Of a stretch of DNA of 64,000 nt, positions 56,105 through 64,000 are shown in pieces; within the stretch, counting starts at the first letter, position 1; every line of letters starts with the position of its first letter. The position numbers and the translations under genes are program-made. Origin of the DNA: Paenibacillus sp. V4I7 (lineage in GTDB: Bacteria; Bacillota; Bacilli; Paenibacillales; NBRC-103111); assembly GCF_030817275.1 (NCBI RefSeq), contig NZ_JAUSZD010000002.1, positions 7,114,001-7,178,000 of the forward strand. The letters run 5' to 3'. Below the pieces are notes generated by a model, which saw nothing but the letters and a program-made list of their open reading frames with translations, was not told the DNA's origin and searched no databases.

Positions 56105-56395
56105 TTAGGACTTGACCGTGACCAGGTTTTCGGAAAGCTTCGGATTTCGAGTTTTTCGGTACTTAATTTTCGTCGCTTCTCCTCCCCTAAGGTGCCTGAT
56201 GGATTTGTGATACTCCAGAATGTGCTTCACCTGATTGGCCAGGTCCGGGTTGATTTCCGGTAGTCTTTCCGTCAAATCCTTGTGCACCGTGCTTTTGGAA
56301 ACGCCGAATTCCTTCGCAATGGTGCGAACCGTATTCTTGGTCTCGACGATACAGGTACCAATCTTAATGGTTCGCTCTTTGATGTAATCGTGCAC
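56105..56395 (-). CDS. spoIIID: Sporulation transcriptional regulator SpoIIID
   Basis: A mother-cell DNA-binding protein acting between SigE and SigK stages. 96 residues from a GTG at 56395 preceded by GGAGG and a G-run. The helix-turn-helix is TIAKEFGVSKSTVHKDLTERL at about 22-42, and the YHKSIRHLRGGEATKIKY segment follows. The open frame extends another 50 codons up to 56545, but the homology begins at HDYIKERT, so I reject the longer start. The tail after residue 83 is slightly longer than in B. subtilis. Confidence 0.95.
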   Translation of the reverse strand: MHDYIKERTIKIGTCIVETKNTVRTIAKEFGVSKSTVHKDLTERLPEINPDLANQVKHILEYHKSIRHLRGGEATKIKYRKTRNPKLSENLVTVKS

Positions 56396-56597
56396 TCCCC
56401 TCGCCTCCCTACTCGAGATAGTTTGGTAAAGTATATGAGGGGCATGCCTAGATATTCTACGTAGCCAAGCCTGACAAGCCCATTTCCCATATTTATTTTC
56501 AAAATAATCAAGAATAATCGTTTCTGGCGTCCTTCGGACAAGCATTTTTGGTAAAAGTGAAGCGAAGCAAAGTAAAAACTACTCCTTATATGCATGC

Positions 56598-56624
56598 AAA
56601 AAAGCAGCAGGATGTACCCGCTGC
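56598..56624 (-). terminator. Rho-independent terminator after spoIIQ
   Basis: Minus strand GCAGCGGG and CCTGCTGC pair (8 bp, one wobble), 5-base loop, then six Ts. Confidence 0.88.
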
Positions 56625-56665
56625 CCTTATTTCTATGTAGGCGGTCGCCTATGCCTCGAAACTGA

Positions 56666-57400
56666 TTACTGCTTAGCGTTTAAAAGTGTTTCTGGATTAA
56701 TCGCTGCATTATCGCTAACTTGGCGGACTTCAAAGTGCAGATGCACGCCTTCCTCTTTCTCGAACTCGTTGCGTCCTGCTTTTGCGATGATGTCGCCTTT
56801 TTTCACTTCAGCGCCTTTGGCTACTTTCACCTCGGACAAGCTTTGGTAAACACTGATCAAACCATTGCTGTGCGTAATTTCAACGAGACTGCCAACAACC
56901 GGATTCTGTTCAACCGCTGTCACCTTGCCACTCAGAGCAGCTAATACTTCGAAGGCAGCGCCATCTTTGGCTTTCAAGTCAATAGCAGTATGCGGCGTCA
57001 ATTGATCGTTATATTGGATCATTGCCGTCTGCTTCACTTCATTCGTTGCATTCGTGTCATAGAAGGGGATGGAGACATCAACCAGTGTTCTGTCTTTAAC
57101 AGGCCACTGAATCGTTTCGGTTTGTGCGTTGACCGCGACCGCCCCGTCCGGTGCTTTGGTAGTGTCTGTCGCTTTGTCGCTGCTAACCTTAATGCCCAGA
57201 TCTTCTTGGCTGACTGTCTTCGTCCCGGCGTCCTGGTACACCCACATTAAGGTTAAGATAATTGCTGCTGCTGCCATATACGTTGCTGGGAATACCCACT
57301 TCTTAGCAAGCAACCTCTTCCATGTGGATGTCGTACTTTGCGCTCCTTGTGCAGTTTTAGGAGCTTCTTCGTTTTGAAAACCTTTGTTTTGATCATTCAT
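56666..57400 (-). CDS. spoIIQ: SpoIIQ, M23-type peptidase-domain sporulation protein
   Basis: The forespore membrane protein that meets SpoIIIAH across the intermembrane space during engulfment. About 244 residues: membrane helix about 35-54, linker, then a LytM/M23 domain. The zinc ligands appear complete: His137 and Asp141 (PHTAID) and HLH in VHLHFEVR. B. subtilis SpoIIQ has Ser at the first position and is inactive. ATG 57400 follows GAGGTGA. Position next to spoIID and spoIIID supports the name. Confidence 0.92.
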   Translation of the reverse strand: MNDQNKGFQNEEAPKTAQGAQSTTSTWKRLLAKKWVFPATYMAAAAIILTLMWVYQDAGTKTVSQEDLGIKVSSDKATDTTKAPDGAVAVNAQTETIQWPVKDRTLVDVSIPFYDTNATNEVKQTAMIQYNDQLTPHTAIDLKAKDGAAFEVLAALSGKVTAVEQNPVVGSLVEITHSNGLISVYQSLSEVKVAKGAEVKKGDIIAKAGRNEFEKEEGVHLHFEVRQVSDNAAINPETLLNAKQ

Positions 57401-57482
57401 GGTTATCACCTCATCAACCATTCTTGACACATTTAAAGGTTTTATACTTGAAAAAAGATATTTTTATAGAAACGTTAAAGAA

Positions 57483-58535
57483 TTACGATTTTCGGATAAA
57501 AGGTGTCGCTTTTTCGATAGAGATGCCTGTGTAATAGTAGGTTGCGATTTGCTCCGCGGTTTTACCTTCCTTCGCCATACCATTGGCGCCCCATTGACTT
57601 AAGCCAACACCGTGGCCATATCCGTAGGTGGTAATCGTGATTTTGGAGCCTGACCATTTCCACGTAAATTGAGAGGATGCTAGTCCTAGCTTCTCTCGTA
57701 CTTCACGACCTGAAAATATTTTACCGCCAATAGTTATGGTTTTAATCCGGTGGCCGGCCGACCACGCCAGCACTTTCATATTTTTGGTGCTCGTACCTGT
57801 TGTTGCTATACTCGTAACGCCTAGCTTCTGAAGCATACTCTTGTAACTAAAATCAACGGTTTCTTGATAGCGAGAAGATAGCTTTATATCCCAGGGGCTT
57901 GGCACACTGCGCAGGTAGGGACTCTTGAACGGCCAGTAATCTTCCGAGTTTTCGGTGTATCCATTACTTGTCGAGAAAAAGGTGGCGTTGATAGGTTTAT
58001 GCTCATAAGTGAGGATTAGATCTTTCGTTTCGTTCACGGCTCTATCGATTTTGGCCATATTCGTCTCGTAACGCTTGTCCCATCTGTCTCTTAGCTCTTG
58101 TTCCGTGAGATAAGCTTGATGCGCAATTGTGTCAGTCACAAGTGCATCGCTAACCGGCATGTTGCTGTAATCCTTCTCTAGCACTCTACGCACGACATAA
58201 GTCCTAGCCGCCATAGCCTGCGCTTTGAGCGCCTCCAGTTCGAATTCAACTGGCATTTCGGCGGCAAGCACACCTTTCACATACTGTTCCAGCGGTACCG
58301 TCTCAATTATTGCTTTCTTGGTCAGATACACGGGTATCATTAGGCCTTGTTCGTTGATTGTTTCCTTGGTCAGTCCGTTTTTCGCAATTTGGATGGGAGG
58401 TATCGCGCTGCCATCCGGAATCTTCTTAACTAGCAATCCTGGAACAATAATAGTCACACATAGCATGGAAGATAGGCAAACAGCCATCCAAAGGATGACC
58501 CCTTTGCCCAGCACGCGTTTCTTCTTGAACATCAT
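57483..58535 (-). CDS. spoIID: Stage II sporulation protein D, lytic transglycosylase
   Basis: A mother-cell wall hydrolase needed for septal thinning and engulfment. 350 residues: a membrane anchor at about 13-35 and a SpoIID domain thereafter. The motif VPLEQYVKGVLAAEMP with the catalytic Glu, the LKAQAMAARTYV helix, and YGHGVGLSQWGANGMA near the C terminus are diagnostic. It lies between murA and spoIIQ, as in B. subtilis. Confidence 0.96.
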   Translation of the reverse strand: MMFKKKRVLGKGVILWMAVCLSSMLCVTIIVPGLLVKKIPDGSAIPPIQIAKNGLTKETINEQGLMIPVYLTKKAIIETVPLEQYVKGVLAAEMPVEFELEALKAQAMAARTYVVRRVLEKDYSNMPVSDALVTDTIAHQAYLTEQELRDRWDKRYETNMAKIDRAVNETKDLILTYEHKPINATFFSTSNGYTENSEDYWPFKSPYLRSVPSPWDIKLSSRYQETVDFSYKSMLQKLGVTSIATTGTSTKNMKVLAWSAGHRIKTITIGGKIFSGREVREKLGLASSQFTWKWSGSKITITTYGYGHGVGLSQWGANGMAKEGKTAEQIATYYYTGISIEKATPFIRKS

Positions 58536-58714
58536 CTAAGCAGCCTCCATAAGCGCGTTTACTAGCACGTAGTTGATATGACTTAGCTTATGAGAGGGAT
58601 TGCTAGAATAGAACAAGGGACTATCTGGTAAAATGCGATGCTAGAGCATTCGGCGTTCAGCAGCTTCGTAAAGTAGCCATGATATAGTAATTACCATGTT
58701 GTAATTTCTACAAC

Positions 58715-58748
58715 AAAAAAGAACCATCGGAGTTCCCCCCAATGGCTC
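58715..58748 (-). terminator. Rho-independent terminator after murA
   Basis: Minus strand GAGCCATTGG and CCGATGGTTC (10 bp with wobbles), G-rich loop, then six Ts. Confidence 0.87.
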
Positions 58749-58760
58749 TTCAAACCAATC

Positions 58761-60080
58761 CTAAGCAAGCGTCGGCTGGATGTTGAAAAAACCCAACTCC
58801 GCAGCTTCCTGCTCCACTTCTTGCGGCACCGATCTGTAAATATCGGCACCTAGCTCACGCAGTACGTCGGTAATATCAACATAGCCGCGATCAATATGGT
58901 GAACGCCTGTAATCTCGGTTTCACCTTCTGCAGCTAACGCCGCTAGAATAAGCGCCGCCCCTGCACGCAGGTCTGTTGCGCATACTTTCGCACCCTGCAG
59001 CTTGGCATTACCACTCACGATAGCTGTACGGCCATCGACTTTGATATGAGCGTTCATGTTCGAGAATTCCTCGACATGCATGAACCGATTCTCGAACACG
59101 GTCTCAGTCACGAGACTCGTGCCGTCTGCCACCATCAGCAGCGCCATCATTTGCGACTGCATATCGGTTGGGAAGCCCGGATACGGCAGCGTCTTCACAT
59201 CAACCGCGCGAAGCGGCCCCGAAGCGCTGACACGAATACCGTTCTCATCTTCTTCGATGATAACGCCCATTTCTTGCATTTTAGAAATAACAGGTCGGAG
59301 ATGGTCGCCAATAGCGCCCTCCATATACAGTTCACTACCAGTAATAGCTGCGGCAATCATATATGTACCCGCTTCTACGCGATCCGGAATAACCGTATGT
59401 ACAACCCCACGAAGTTTCTCTACGCCTTCTATGCGAATAACACCTGTTCCTGCCCCGCGAATCGTTGCGCCCATGGCATTCAAGTAATTCGCCAAATCGA
59501 CAATTTCCGGCTCTTTAGCAGCATTCTCAATGATGGTTGTGCCTTCAGCGAGCGTAGCTGCCATCATGATGTTCTCAGTTGCTCCTACACTGGCTACATC
59601 GAGATAAATCTTGGCACCCTTCAGGCGCCCTTTCACTTTAGCTTCGATATACCCTTGACCCAGTTCAATATCGGCACCCATTGCTTCAAAGCCTTTGAGA
59701 TGCTGATCAATTGGCCTAGTGCCAATCGCACAGCCGCCAGGGAGCGAAATTCTCGCTTGACCAAGCCTTGCTAACAAAGGACCCATCACGAGGAAAGAGG
59801 CTCTCATTTTACGGACTAGATCATAAGATGCTTCACATGTGTTAATGTTGTGAGCACGAACTCGAATAACCTGACGGTTATATTCCACTTCAATACCTAA
59901 GCTTTGCAATACTTTATTAATGACTAGTACATCGTCAAGGGGAGGCGCATCATGGATGACGCTTTCACCTTCCGAACCCAGAATGGAAGCTGCAATAATC
60001 GGTAGAACCGCATTCTTTGCTCCGTTGATTTTCACATTGCCAGCTAACTTTCGGCCACCGCGGACGATAATTTTGCTCAT
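58761..60080 (-). CDS. murA: UDP-N-acetylglucosamine 1-carboxyvinyltransferase MurA
   Basis: Catalyses the first committed step of peptidoglycan synthesis, adding enolpyruvate to UDP-GlcNAc. About 439 residues. Catalytic Cys117 sits in [14 protein letters not shown], so fosfomycin sensitivity is expected; NGAKNAVLP near the N terminus is also typical. GGAGGG fits the second of two adjacent ATGs (60080). The gene order with spoIID matches murAA of B. subtilis. The gap upstream shows a near-palindrome TTGTTGACAACAA (60239-60251), of unknown meaning. Confidence 0.96.
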   Translation of the reverse strand: MSKIIVRGGRKLAGNVKINGAKNAVLPIIAASILGSEGESVIHDAPPLDDVLVINKVLQSLGIEVEYNRQVIRVRAHNINTCEASYDLVRKMRASFLVMGPLLARLGQARISLPGGCAIGTRPIDQHLKGFEAMGADIELGQGYIEAKVKGRLKGAKIYLDVASVGATENIMMAATLAEGTTIIENAAKEPEIVDLANYLNAMGATIRGAGTGVIRIEGVEKLRGVVHTVIPDRVEAGTYMIAAAITGSELYMEGAIGDHLRPVISKMQEMGVIIEEDENGIRVSASGPLRAVDVKTLPYPGFPTDMQSQMMALLMVADGTSLVTETVFENRFMHVEEFSNMNAHIKVDGRTAIVSGNAKLQGAKVCATDLRAGAALILAALAAEGETEITGVHHIDRGYVDITDVLRELGADIYRSVPQEVEQEAAELGFFNIQPTLA

Positions 60081-60278
60081 CATGGTCCCTCCGCGCACTT
60101 ATTTTAAATTACATGGTTTTGCACATTTCCTAAGTTTATCATTTCAACCCTTACAGTTACAACTGTGTTCTTTTGGTATTCCAACAGCCCTACATAGAGT
60201 TCGGATAAGGTTTCGTTTTTCATTCCGTTCTATTATCCATTGTTGACAACAAACTTGCGCATTATTCGAAAAATGTGA

Positions 60279-60539
60279 TTAAAACATCTTACCAAAGCCC
60301 ATGGACAGGCCTAAATATTGGATGAAAAAGCTCGCGACCAGATGTCCGAGTGCAATAGAAAGCAAAATTTGCAGCATAATCGCTTGTGCGGCCTTAGGCC
60401 TTTTGAGCAGGACATCGAAGCGGAACGCTTGCAGCGCCCACCACGATAGGCCAATACACATGATGTAGACAGCAATATCCACCATATTCATCATCGAAGC
60501 ATATTTCGCCGCTTCATTCCATTTGTCTGTATCTGCCAT
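60279..60539 (-). CDS. DUF1146 family membrane protein (YwzB-like)
   Basis: 86 residues with two membrane helices (about 18-38 and 53-75) and the central ALQAFRFDVLLKRPKAAQAIML segment typical of DUF1146. The function is unknown; the family sits between ATP synthase or nuo genes and murA in many Bacillales. ATG 60539 follows AGAGGAG. Confidence 0.9.
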   Translation of the reverse strand: MADTDKWNEAAKYASMMNMVDIAVYIMCIGLSWWALQAFRFDVLLKRPKAAQAIMLQILLSIALGHLVASFFIQYLGLSMGFGKMF

Positions 60540-60558
60540 AAGTCACTCCTCTTCGGGT

Positions 60559-63087
60559 TTACCGATTGATTACTTTAGCGAGCAGTGTTACGAATTCAGC
60601 TCGTGTTGCTTGCTCATCAGGCCGGAAGGTGCCGTCCGAATAGCCGCTTATCCAACCATCCGCCGACATTTGCTTCAGGATCCCCACACCCCAATACGTA
60701 TCGTTCACATCGCTAAAAGGTGAGTTGCCCCGTTTTTTCCCTGTCATATTCATGCTGCGTGCAAGCATCTGTGTCATCTCCATACGTGTAAGCGTACGGT
60801 CAGGCCCGAATGTTCCGCCTGGGTAGCCGTCCACAATATTCGCTTGAACCGCTTTGGCTACGTAATCGTAAGCCCAATGCGAAGCATCCATATCGCTGAA
60901 ACTCAGCTCCTGACGCTTAGACAGCTTCAAAGCTCGCGTCAATACCGTTGCTGCCTCCGCACGTGTAATGGGCTGATTTGGAGCAAAACGATAGTTCCCA
61001 TAACCGCTAATCACACCTTGCTCTGTAAGCTGGCTAATGGCGTCCTGTGCCCAGTGCCCCTCAATATCGACAAATCCACTCACCAAGGTGTAACTGTCTA
61101 CTTTAAATCGATACATTTGACTCATAAACCATTGATTGGCTTGAAGTTTAATGTAATAGGTGCCTGCGGGTAGGGTTTTCTCGATAAAAAATTGGTCAGA
61201 GCCATAATCATTTCTATAAAAACCTTGTTCCTTCAAAGAACTATCATATAAGGTTGCATACAAAATGCGAGATGTCGGAATGTTCGTTAAACGCACTTGA
61301 GCTAAGCTGTCTTTGCTCATGCGGAATTCGAACCAATCAAAGTCATCGTTTTTGCTAAATACACCCTCATACACGGAATTCATCGCAGCAAAAGTAGCTT
61401 GGTACGATTTATCATTCGGCTCATTCGGATCGATCAGCTTTGGCGTGTATTCAATTTCTAGCGTGTACTCACCCGTAATCGGCTCCGAGTAATCCTTCAC
61501 ATTGCTAATACGAATGTAATAATGACCTGGAAGCAAATCCATTTGCGAGCTGACTTCGAGACCTCCGTCACCGGCTTGGTCAATCGTAATCGACTTCTCC
61601 CCTTCTTTCTGAAAAAGGATCATTGGATCTATGCGCCCTGTATCTACGGATAGCCTTACGCGCATTGCACCTGAGTGTTCTAAGGGTATTGCAAACCAAT
61701 CCAGATCTCCTTTTTGATGAAAAGTACCACGGATAGATTGACTCCGGTCAGGTAAAACGAATGCTTTATACTGCTTATCATTATCCTCAAATGGATCCTT
61801 ATAAATAGCAAAATCCGTTCGCATCGAGTAATTTAAAGCTGTCTTGCGGGAACGATCCACCGTCTGCAGCTGCACGTACGTGCGCCCTTTGGTCACAGAG
61901 ACCATGAAAGGCTGACTTCCGTCCGAGGTACTACTCGCGATAAACGTTTCTCCGGAATCAAATCGCACTCGGACACCCGAGCTATCTGCACTGTTCAACC
62001 ATAATTTAATAAACCCATCATAGGGCGCATCAATAGCGTACCAATCTTGGTCTTGTGCCGAGCTAATTACAGCTTTAACAGCCGTATGAACCGGCAATTT
62101 GGCAGCCTGATTCATATTTTCGTTAGGCTCAAAGTAATCCTCAACGTACGGCTTCGTAAGTGCCAAATCCACTCTTAACAAGCCATAGCCCGTTTTGGAA
62201 TCCCAGCCCCCTGACGCCAAGTCTTCTGCCGTCTGCTCGAGCTGCGCGCGAACTTGATACACGTTCATGCTCGGGTACTTGCCCCTTACCAAAGCTGCTG
62301 CTGCGGCAACCTGTGGTGCAGACATGGAGCTTCCATCTTGATACTGATAGCCGCCCCCGAGTGCTGTTGTGTATACATCCCAGGGCGCCACAAGATCCAG
62401 CTCCGGCCCAAAGTTCGAACGAGGGTCAGCAAGCCTTTCTGAGTTAACGCCCCCTACAGCTAGAACAGTTGGATAGGCCGCAGGGTATTTCACACTTGTA
62501 CTTTCATTGCCAACAGCGGCAACGAGCAGTACATTACGATCCTCTGCATACTGCACAATGCCTGCCATATAATCGGAGTATTTGTTCAGCCCTAGGGAAA
62601 GCACTACGATTTTCGCGCCGTGATCCACTGCGTACTTGATGCCTTCACCAAGCTTCGCTTCGCCGCCTGTTCCGTCGGCCTCTAACGCTTTGATTGGCAT
62701 AATCTTGGCATTAGGGGCTATGCCTGCAATCCCTTTATCGTTATTGAACGTGGCCGCAATGATACCTGCTACGTTCGTTCCATGTCCATTATCATCTTGA
62801 GGCTTTTTCGAAGGCTGAAGCAGGTTCACGCCATCTACTAAATTACCTACTAAATCAGGATGTACAAGATCAACGCCCGTATCGACGACCGCTACTACGA
62901 TGGGCGTCCGGGAATCTCCTGCTGCAGCCCATGCTTGATCGATGTGAATCATGTCCAGATAGGTTTGTTTCACCCTCATAGGATCCGTCGACACCGGGTA
63001 GGCTGCTTCTACTTTAGTTATCATCCCTGTAAGTTCCACAACAAGCATCATCAGTACGATGAGCCAAAGGTGTCGAGTACGTTTCAT
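60559..63087 (-). CDS. SLH-anchored subtilisin-like serine protease
   Basis: An 842-residue exported S8 protease. Signal peptide about 1-28. The catalytic triad is Asp69 (VVDTGVD), His102 (NGHGTNVAGI) and Ser254 (DGSSMSAP). Two or three PPC-type beta domains follow (DWYAID, DWFAIP, DWFEFR, about 350-665). Three SLH domains at about 670-842 hold it on the surface (FVDIEGHWAQDAI, FSDMDASHWAYDYV, FSDVNDTYWGVGIL). It has no separate propeptide-inhibitor domain that I recognise. The ribosome site is AAGGACC. A promoter lies at 63212-63240. Confidence 0.93.
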   Translation of the reverse strand: MKRTRHLWLIVLMMLVVELTGMITKVEAAYPVSTDPMRVKQTYLDMIHIDQAWAAAGDSRTPIVVAVVDTGVDLVHPDLVGNLVDGVNLLQPSKKPQDDNGHGTNVAGIIAATFNNDKGIAGIAPNAKIMPIKALEADGTGGEAKLGEGIKYAVDHGAKIVVLSLGLNKYSDYMAGIVQYAEDRNVLLVAAVGNESTSVKYPAAYPTVLAVGGVNSERLADPRSNFGPELDLVAPWDVYTTALGGGYQYQDGSSMSAPQVAAAAALVRGKYPSMNVYQVRAQLEQTAEDLASGGWDSKTGYGLLRVDLALTKPYVEDYFEPNENMNQAAKLPVHTAVKAVISSAQDQDWYAIDAPYDGFIKLWLNSADSSGVRVRFDSGETFIASSTSDGSQPFMVSVTKGRTYVQLQTVDRSRKTALNYSMRTDFAIYKDPFEDNDKQYKAFVLPDRSQSIRGTFHQKGDLDWFAIPLEHSGAMRVRLSVDTGRIDPMILFQKEGEKSITIDQAGDGGLEVSSQMDLLPGHYYIRISNVKDYSEPITGEYTLEIEYTPKLIDPNEPNDKSYQATFAAMNSVYEGVFSKNDDFDWFEFRMSKDSLAQVRLTNIPTSRILYATLYDSSLKEQGFYRNDYGSDQFFIEKTLPAGTYYIKLQANQWFMSQMYRFKVDSYTLVSGFVDIEGHWAQDAISQLTEQGVISGYGNYRFAPNQPITRAEAATVLTRALKLSKRQELSFSDMDASHWAYDYVAKAVQANIVDGYPGGTFGPDRTLTRMEMTQMLARSMNMTGKKRGNSPFSDVNDTYWGVGILKQMSADGWISGYSDGTFRPDEQATRAEFVTLLAKVINR

Positions 63088-63211
63088 GAATTCACAGGTC
63101 CTTTTTCTTGTATGATCTTTTTTCCTTCTCTATCTATACCACATTACCCGTCTTCTCGATACATATAACGGTTTTTCGTCGCAAAAAGTTCAGATCTTTG
63201 AGAAAAATATT

Positions 63212-63240
63212 TTTGTACGTAGGTACGGGACGGTGGTCAA
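63212..63240 (-). promoter_or_regulatory. Promoter of the SLH protease gene
   Basis: Minus strand -35 TTGACC (63240-63235), 17 bp, -10 TACAAA (63217-63212). The leader is about 120 bases. Nothing else is seen in the 319-bp gap except the nuoN terminator. Confidence 0.6.
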
Positions 63241-63354
63241 TCATTCTCCTGTATATTGTACATCGAAATGACAGACCGTGAAGCCTATGGAATTATTTGC
63301 TGCAAAAGTGCCAAATGTCTCATTCATCTGTAATCAGCCGATTCATTTAAATCC

Positions 63355-63396
63355 AAAAAAAAAGCCTTCCCCCGCTTTTTAAGCAGGGAAAGGCTT
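63355..63396 (-). terminator. Rho-independent terminator of the nuo operon
   Basis: Minus strand AAGCCTTTCCCTGC and GCGGGGGAAGGCTT (14 bp with mismatches), 7-base loop, then seven or more Ts. It begins 11 bases after the nuoN stop. Confidence 0.92.
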
Positions 63397-63406
63397 AATC
63401 ATACAT

Positions 63407-64000
63407 TTACATAATCAGAAAATCCTTCGTCAAACTGAAAATGGCTTCAATACCTTTCAGTACAACGTGTGGAACAACGCCCAACGCCACGCTGATGAGA
63501 GCACATAACCAAACCGTTATCCCTAACGGAATCGATACCTTAATCTCGGCAGGCTCGTAATCGCTGCGCATAAACATTTGGCGTACGATGCTGAAATAGT
63601 AGTAGAAGGATACAACGCTAGTAGCGATCATCAGTGACCCTAACCAATAGTGTTGGGTCTGCATCGTTCCCAGGATGATGTAGAGCTTCCCGAAAAACCC
63701 GCCAGATAAAGGAATACCGGCCAATGAAAGCACGATGAGTACCATGGCTACGGCTGTTATAGGGGCCCTGTAATAGAGGCCAGCGAAACCCTTCGCTTCG
63801 GTATGGCCTTCTGCCTGCTCAATAATCATCAGCACAGCGAAAGCTCCGATATTCATAAACAAGTACGCGATCAGATAGAAAATAAATTCAGAGAAGTTCG
63901 CGTAATGGGTACCGGAAAAGTAAGTTCCGATCGGAACGAGTAAGTAACCTGCATTGGCAATTCCTGAGTAGGCCAAAAGCCTTTTCATATTTGTTTGCTT
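63407..64000 (-). CDS. nuoN: NADH-quinone oxidoreductase subunit N, C-terminal part
   Basis: The 5' end lies beyond the right edge; the frame is open to base 64000. About 197 residues with at least five membrane helices. The segment NMKRLLAYSGIANAGYLLVP is the NuoN/antiporter-subunit hallmark, and GLYYRAPITAVAMVLIVLSLAGIPLSGGFFGK is typical of the same subunit. It is part of the proton-pumping arm of complex I. Being followed by a strong terminator, it is likely the last gene of a nuo operon. Confidence 0.93.
   Translation of the reverse strand, partial: KQTNMKRLLAYSGIANAGYLLVPIGTYFSGTHYANFSEFIFYLIAYLFMNIGAFAVLMIIEQAEGHTEAKGFAGLYYRAPITAVAMVLIVLSLAGIPLSGGFFGKLYIILGTMQTQHYWLGSLMIATSVVSFYYYFSIVRQMFMRSDYEPAEIKVSIPLGITVWLCALISVALGVVPHVVLKGIEAIFSLTKDFLIM

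Noticed and set aside
56396-56545. Longer N terminus for spoIIID
   Set aside because: The 50 extra residues have no SpoIIID similarity, and a good ribosome site precedes the GTG at 56395.
1-64000. CRISPR arrays, insertion sequences, tRNA or rRNA genes
   Set aside because: No regularly spaced short repeats, transposase-like proteins, or cloverleaf or rRNA sequence could be recognised by eye.

Overview
The window reads as chromosomal DNA of a motile, spore-forming, S-layer-bearing member of the Bacillales, most likely Paenibacillaceae (Paenibacillus or a close relative). The evidence is strong AGGAGG-type ribosome binding sites, rho-independent terminators, sporulation genes (spoIID, spoIIQ, spoIIID, an alpha/beta SASP), degSU, Bacillus-type flagellar operons, and SLH surface proteins with the pyruvyl transferase CsaB. 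All convincing genes lie on the minus strand, so transcription runs from high to low coordinates. No rRNA, tRNA, CRISPR array, insertion sequence or prophage was seen.

Layout from low to high coordinate. 1-4.0 kb: argJ (cut by the window edge) and argC behind a promoter covered by two tandem ArgR boxes; a YitT-type membrane protein; an E. coli-type speD. 4.2-9.1 kb: secA-prfB (prfB has the programmed +1 frameshift), hpf with a SigH-type promoter, and a cold-shock gene. 9.4-24.2 kb: the late flagellar block fliT-fliS-fliD-flaG-hag-csrA-fliW-yviE-flgL-flgK-flgN-flgM-yvyF, then comFC-comFA, a small membrane protein and degU-degS, in nearly the B. subtilis order but without comFB. SigD-type promoters precede flgM, flaG and hag. 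24.3-30.1 kb: a secreted phosphodiester-glycosidase-like protein, a small coiled-coil protein, metK with an unexplained structured leader, a SASP and a small exported protein.

30.2-49.6 kb is the cell-surface region. Three tandem S-layer genes lie here. Two (33628-36609 and 36893-39874) encode apparently identical 993-residue proteins in a 3.26-kb tandem duplication; the third is a diverged paralogue with two in-frame ribosome-binding starts. Next is a large SLH protein split by a one-base frameshift in an A6 run. Then come tagO, a TagA-type glycosyltransferase, csaB and a DUF5693-type membrane protein. Together they suggest a secondary cell-wall polymer made and pyruvylated to anchor the SLH proteins. 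An SLH-anchored subtilase (60559-63087) would join the same surface layer.

49.8-64 kb: pgcA, fabZ, a CDP-alcohol phosphatidyltransferase, epuA, flhP-flhO, mbl, spoIIID, spoIIQ, spoIID, murA, a DUF1146 protein, the subtilase and the 3' part of nuoN. The fabZ-flhP-flhO-mbl-spoIIID-spoIIQ-spoIID-murA order is again Bacillus-like.

The most interesting signals outside coding sequence are two clusters of DnaA boxes (2144-2205, with three boxes phased at 11 bp; 9195-9375), a SigD -10 element that is one arm of a terminator hairpin (flgM), a CsrA-like hairpin in the hag leader, matching 5'-terminal hairpins on the duplicated S-layer genes, the metK leader, and a palindrome-rich gap between fabZ and the phosphatidyltransferase gene. 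Many gene starts were chosen from Shine-Dalgarno spacing and so differ from the longest open frame.
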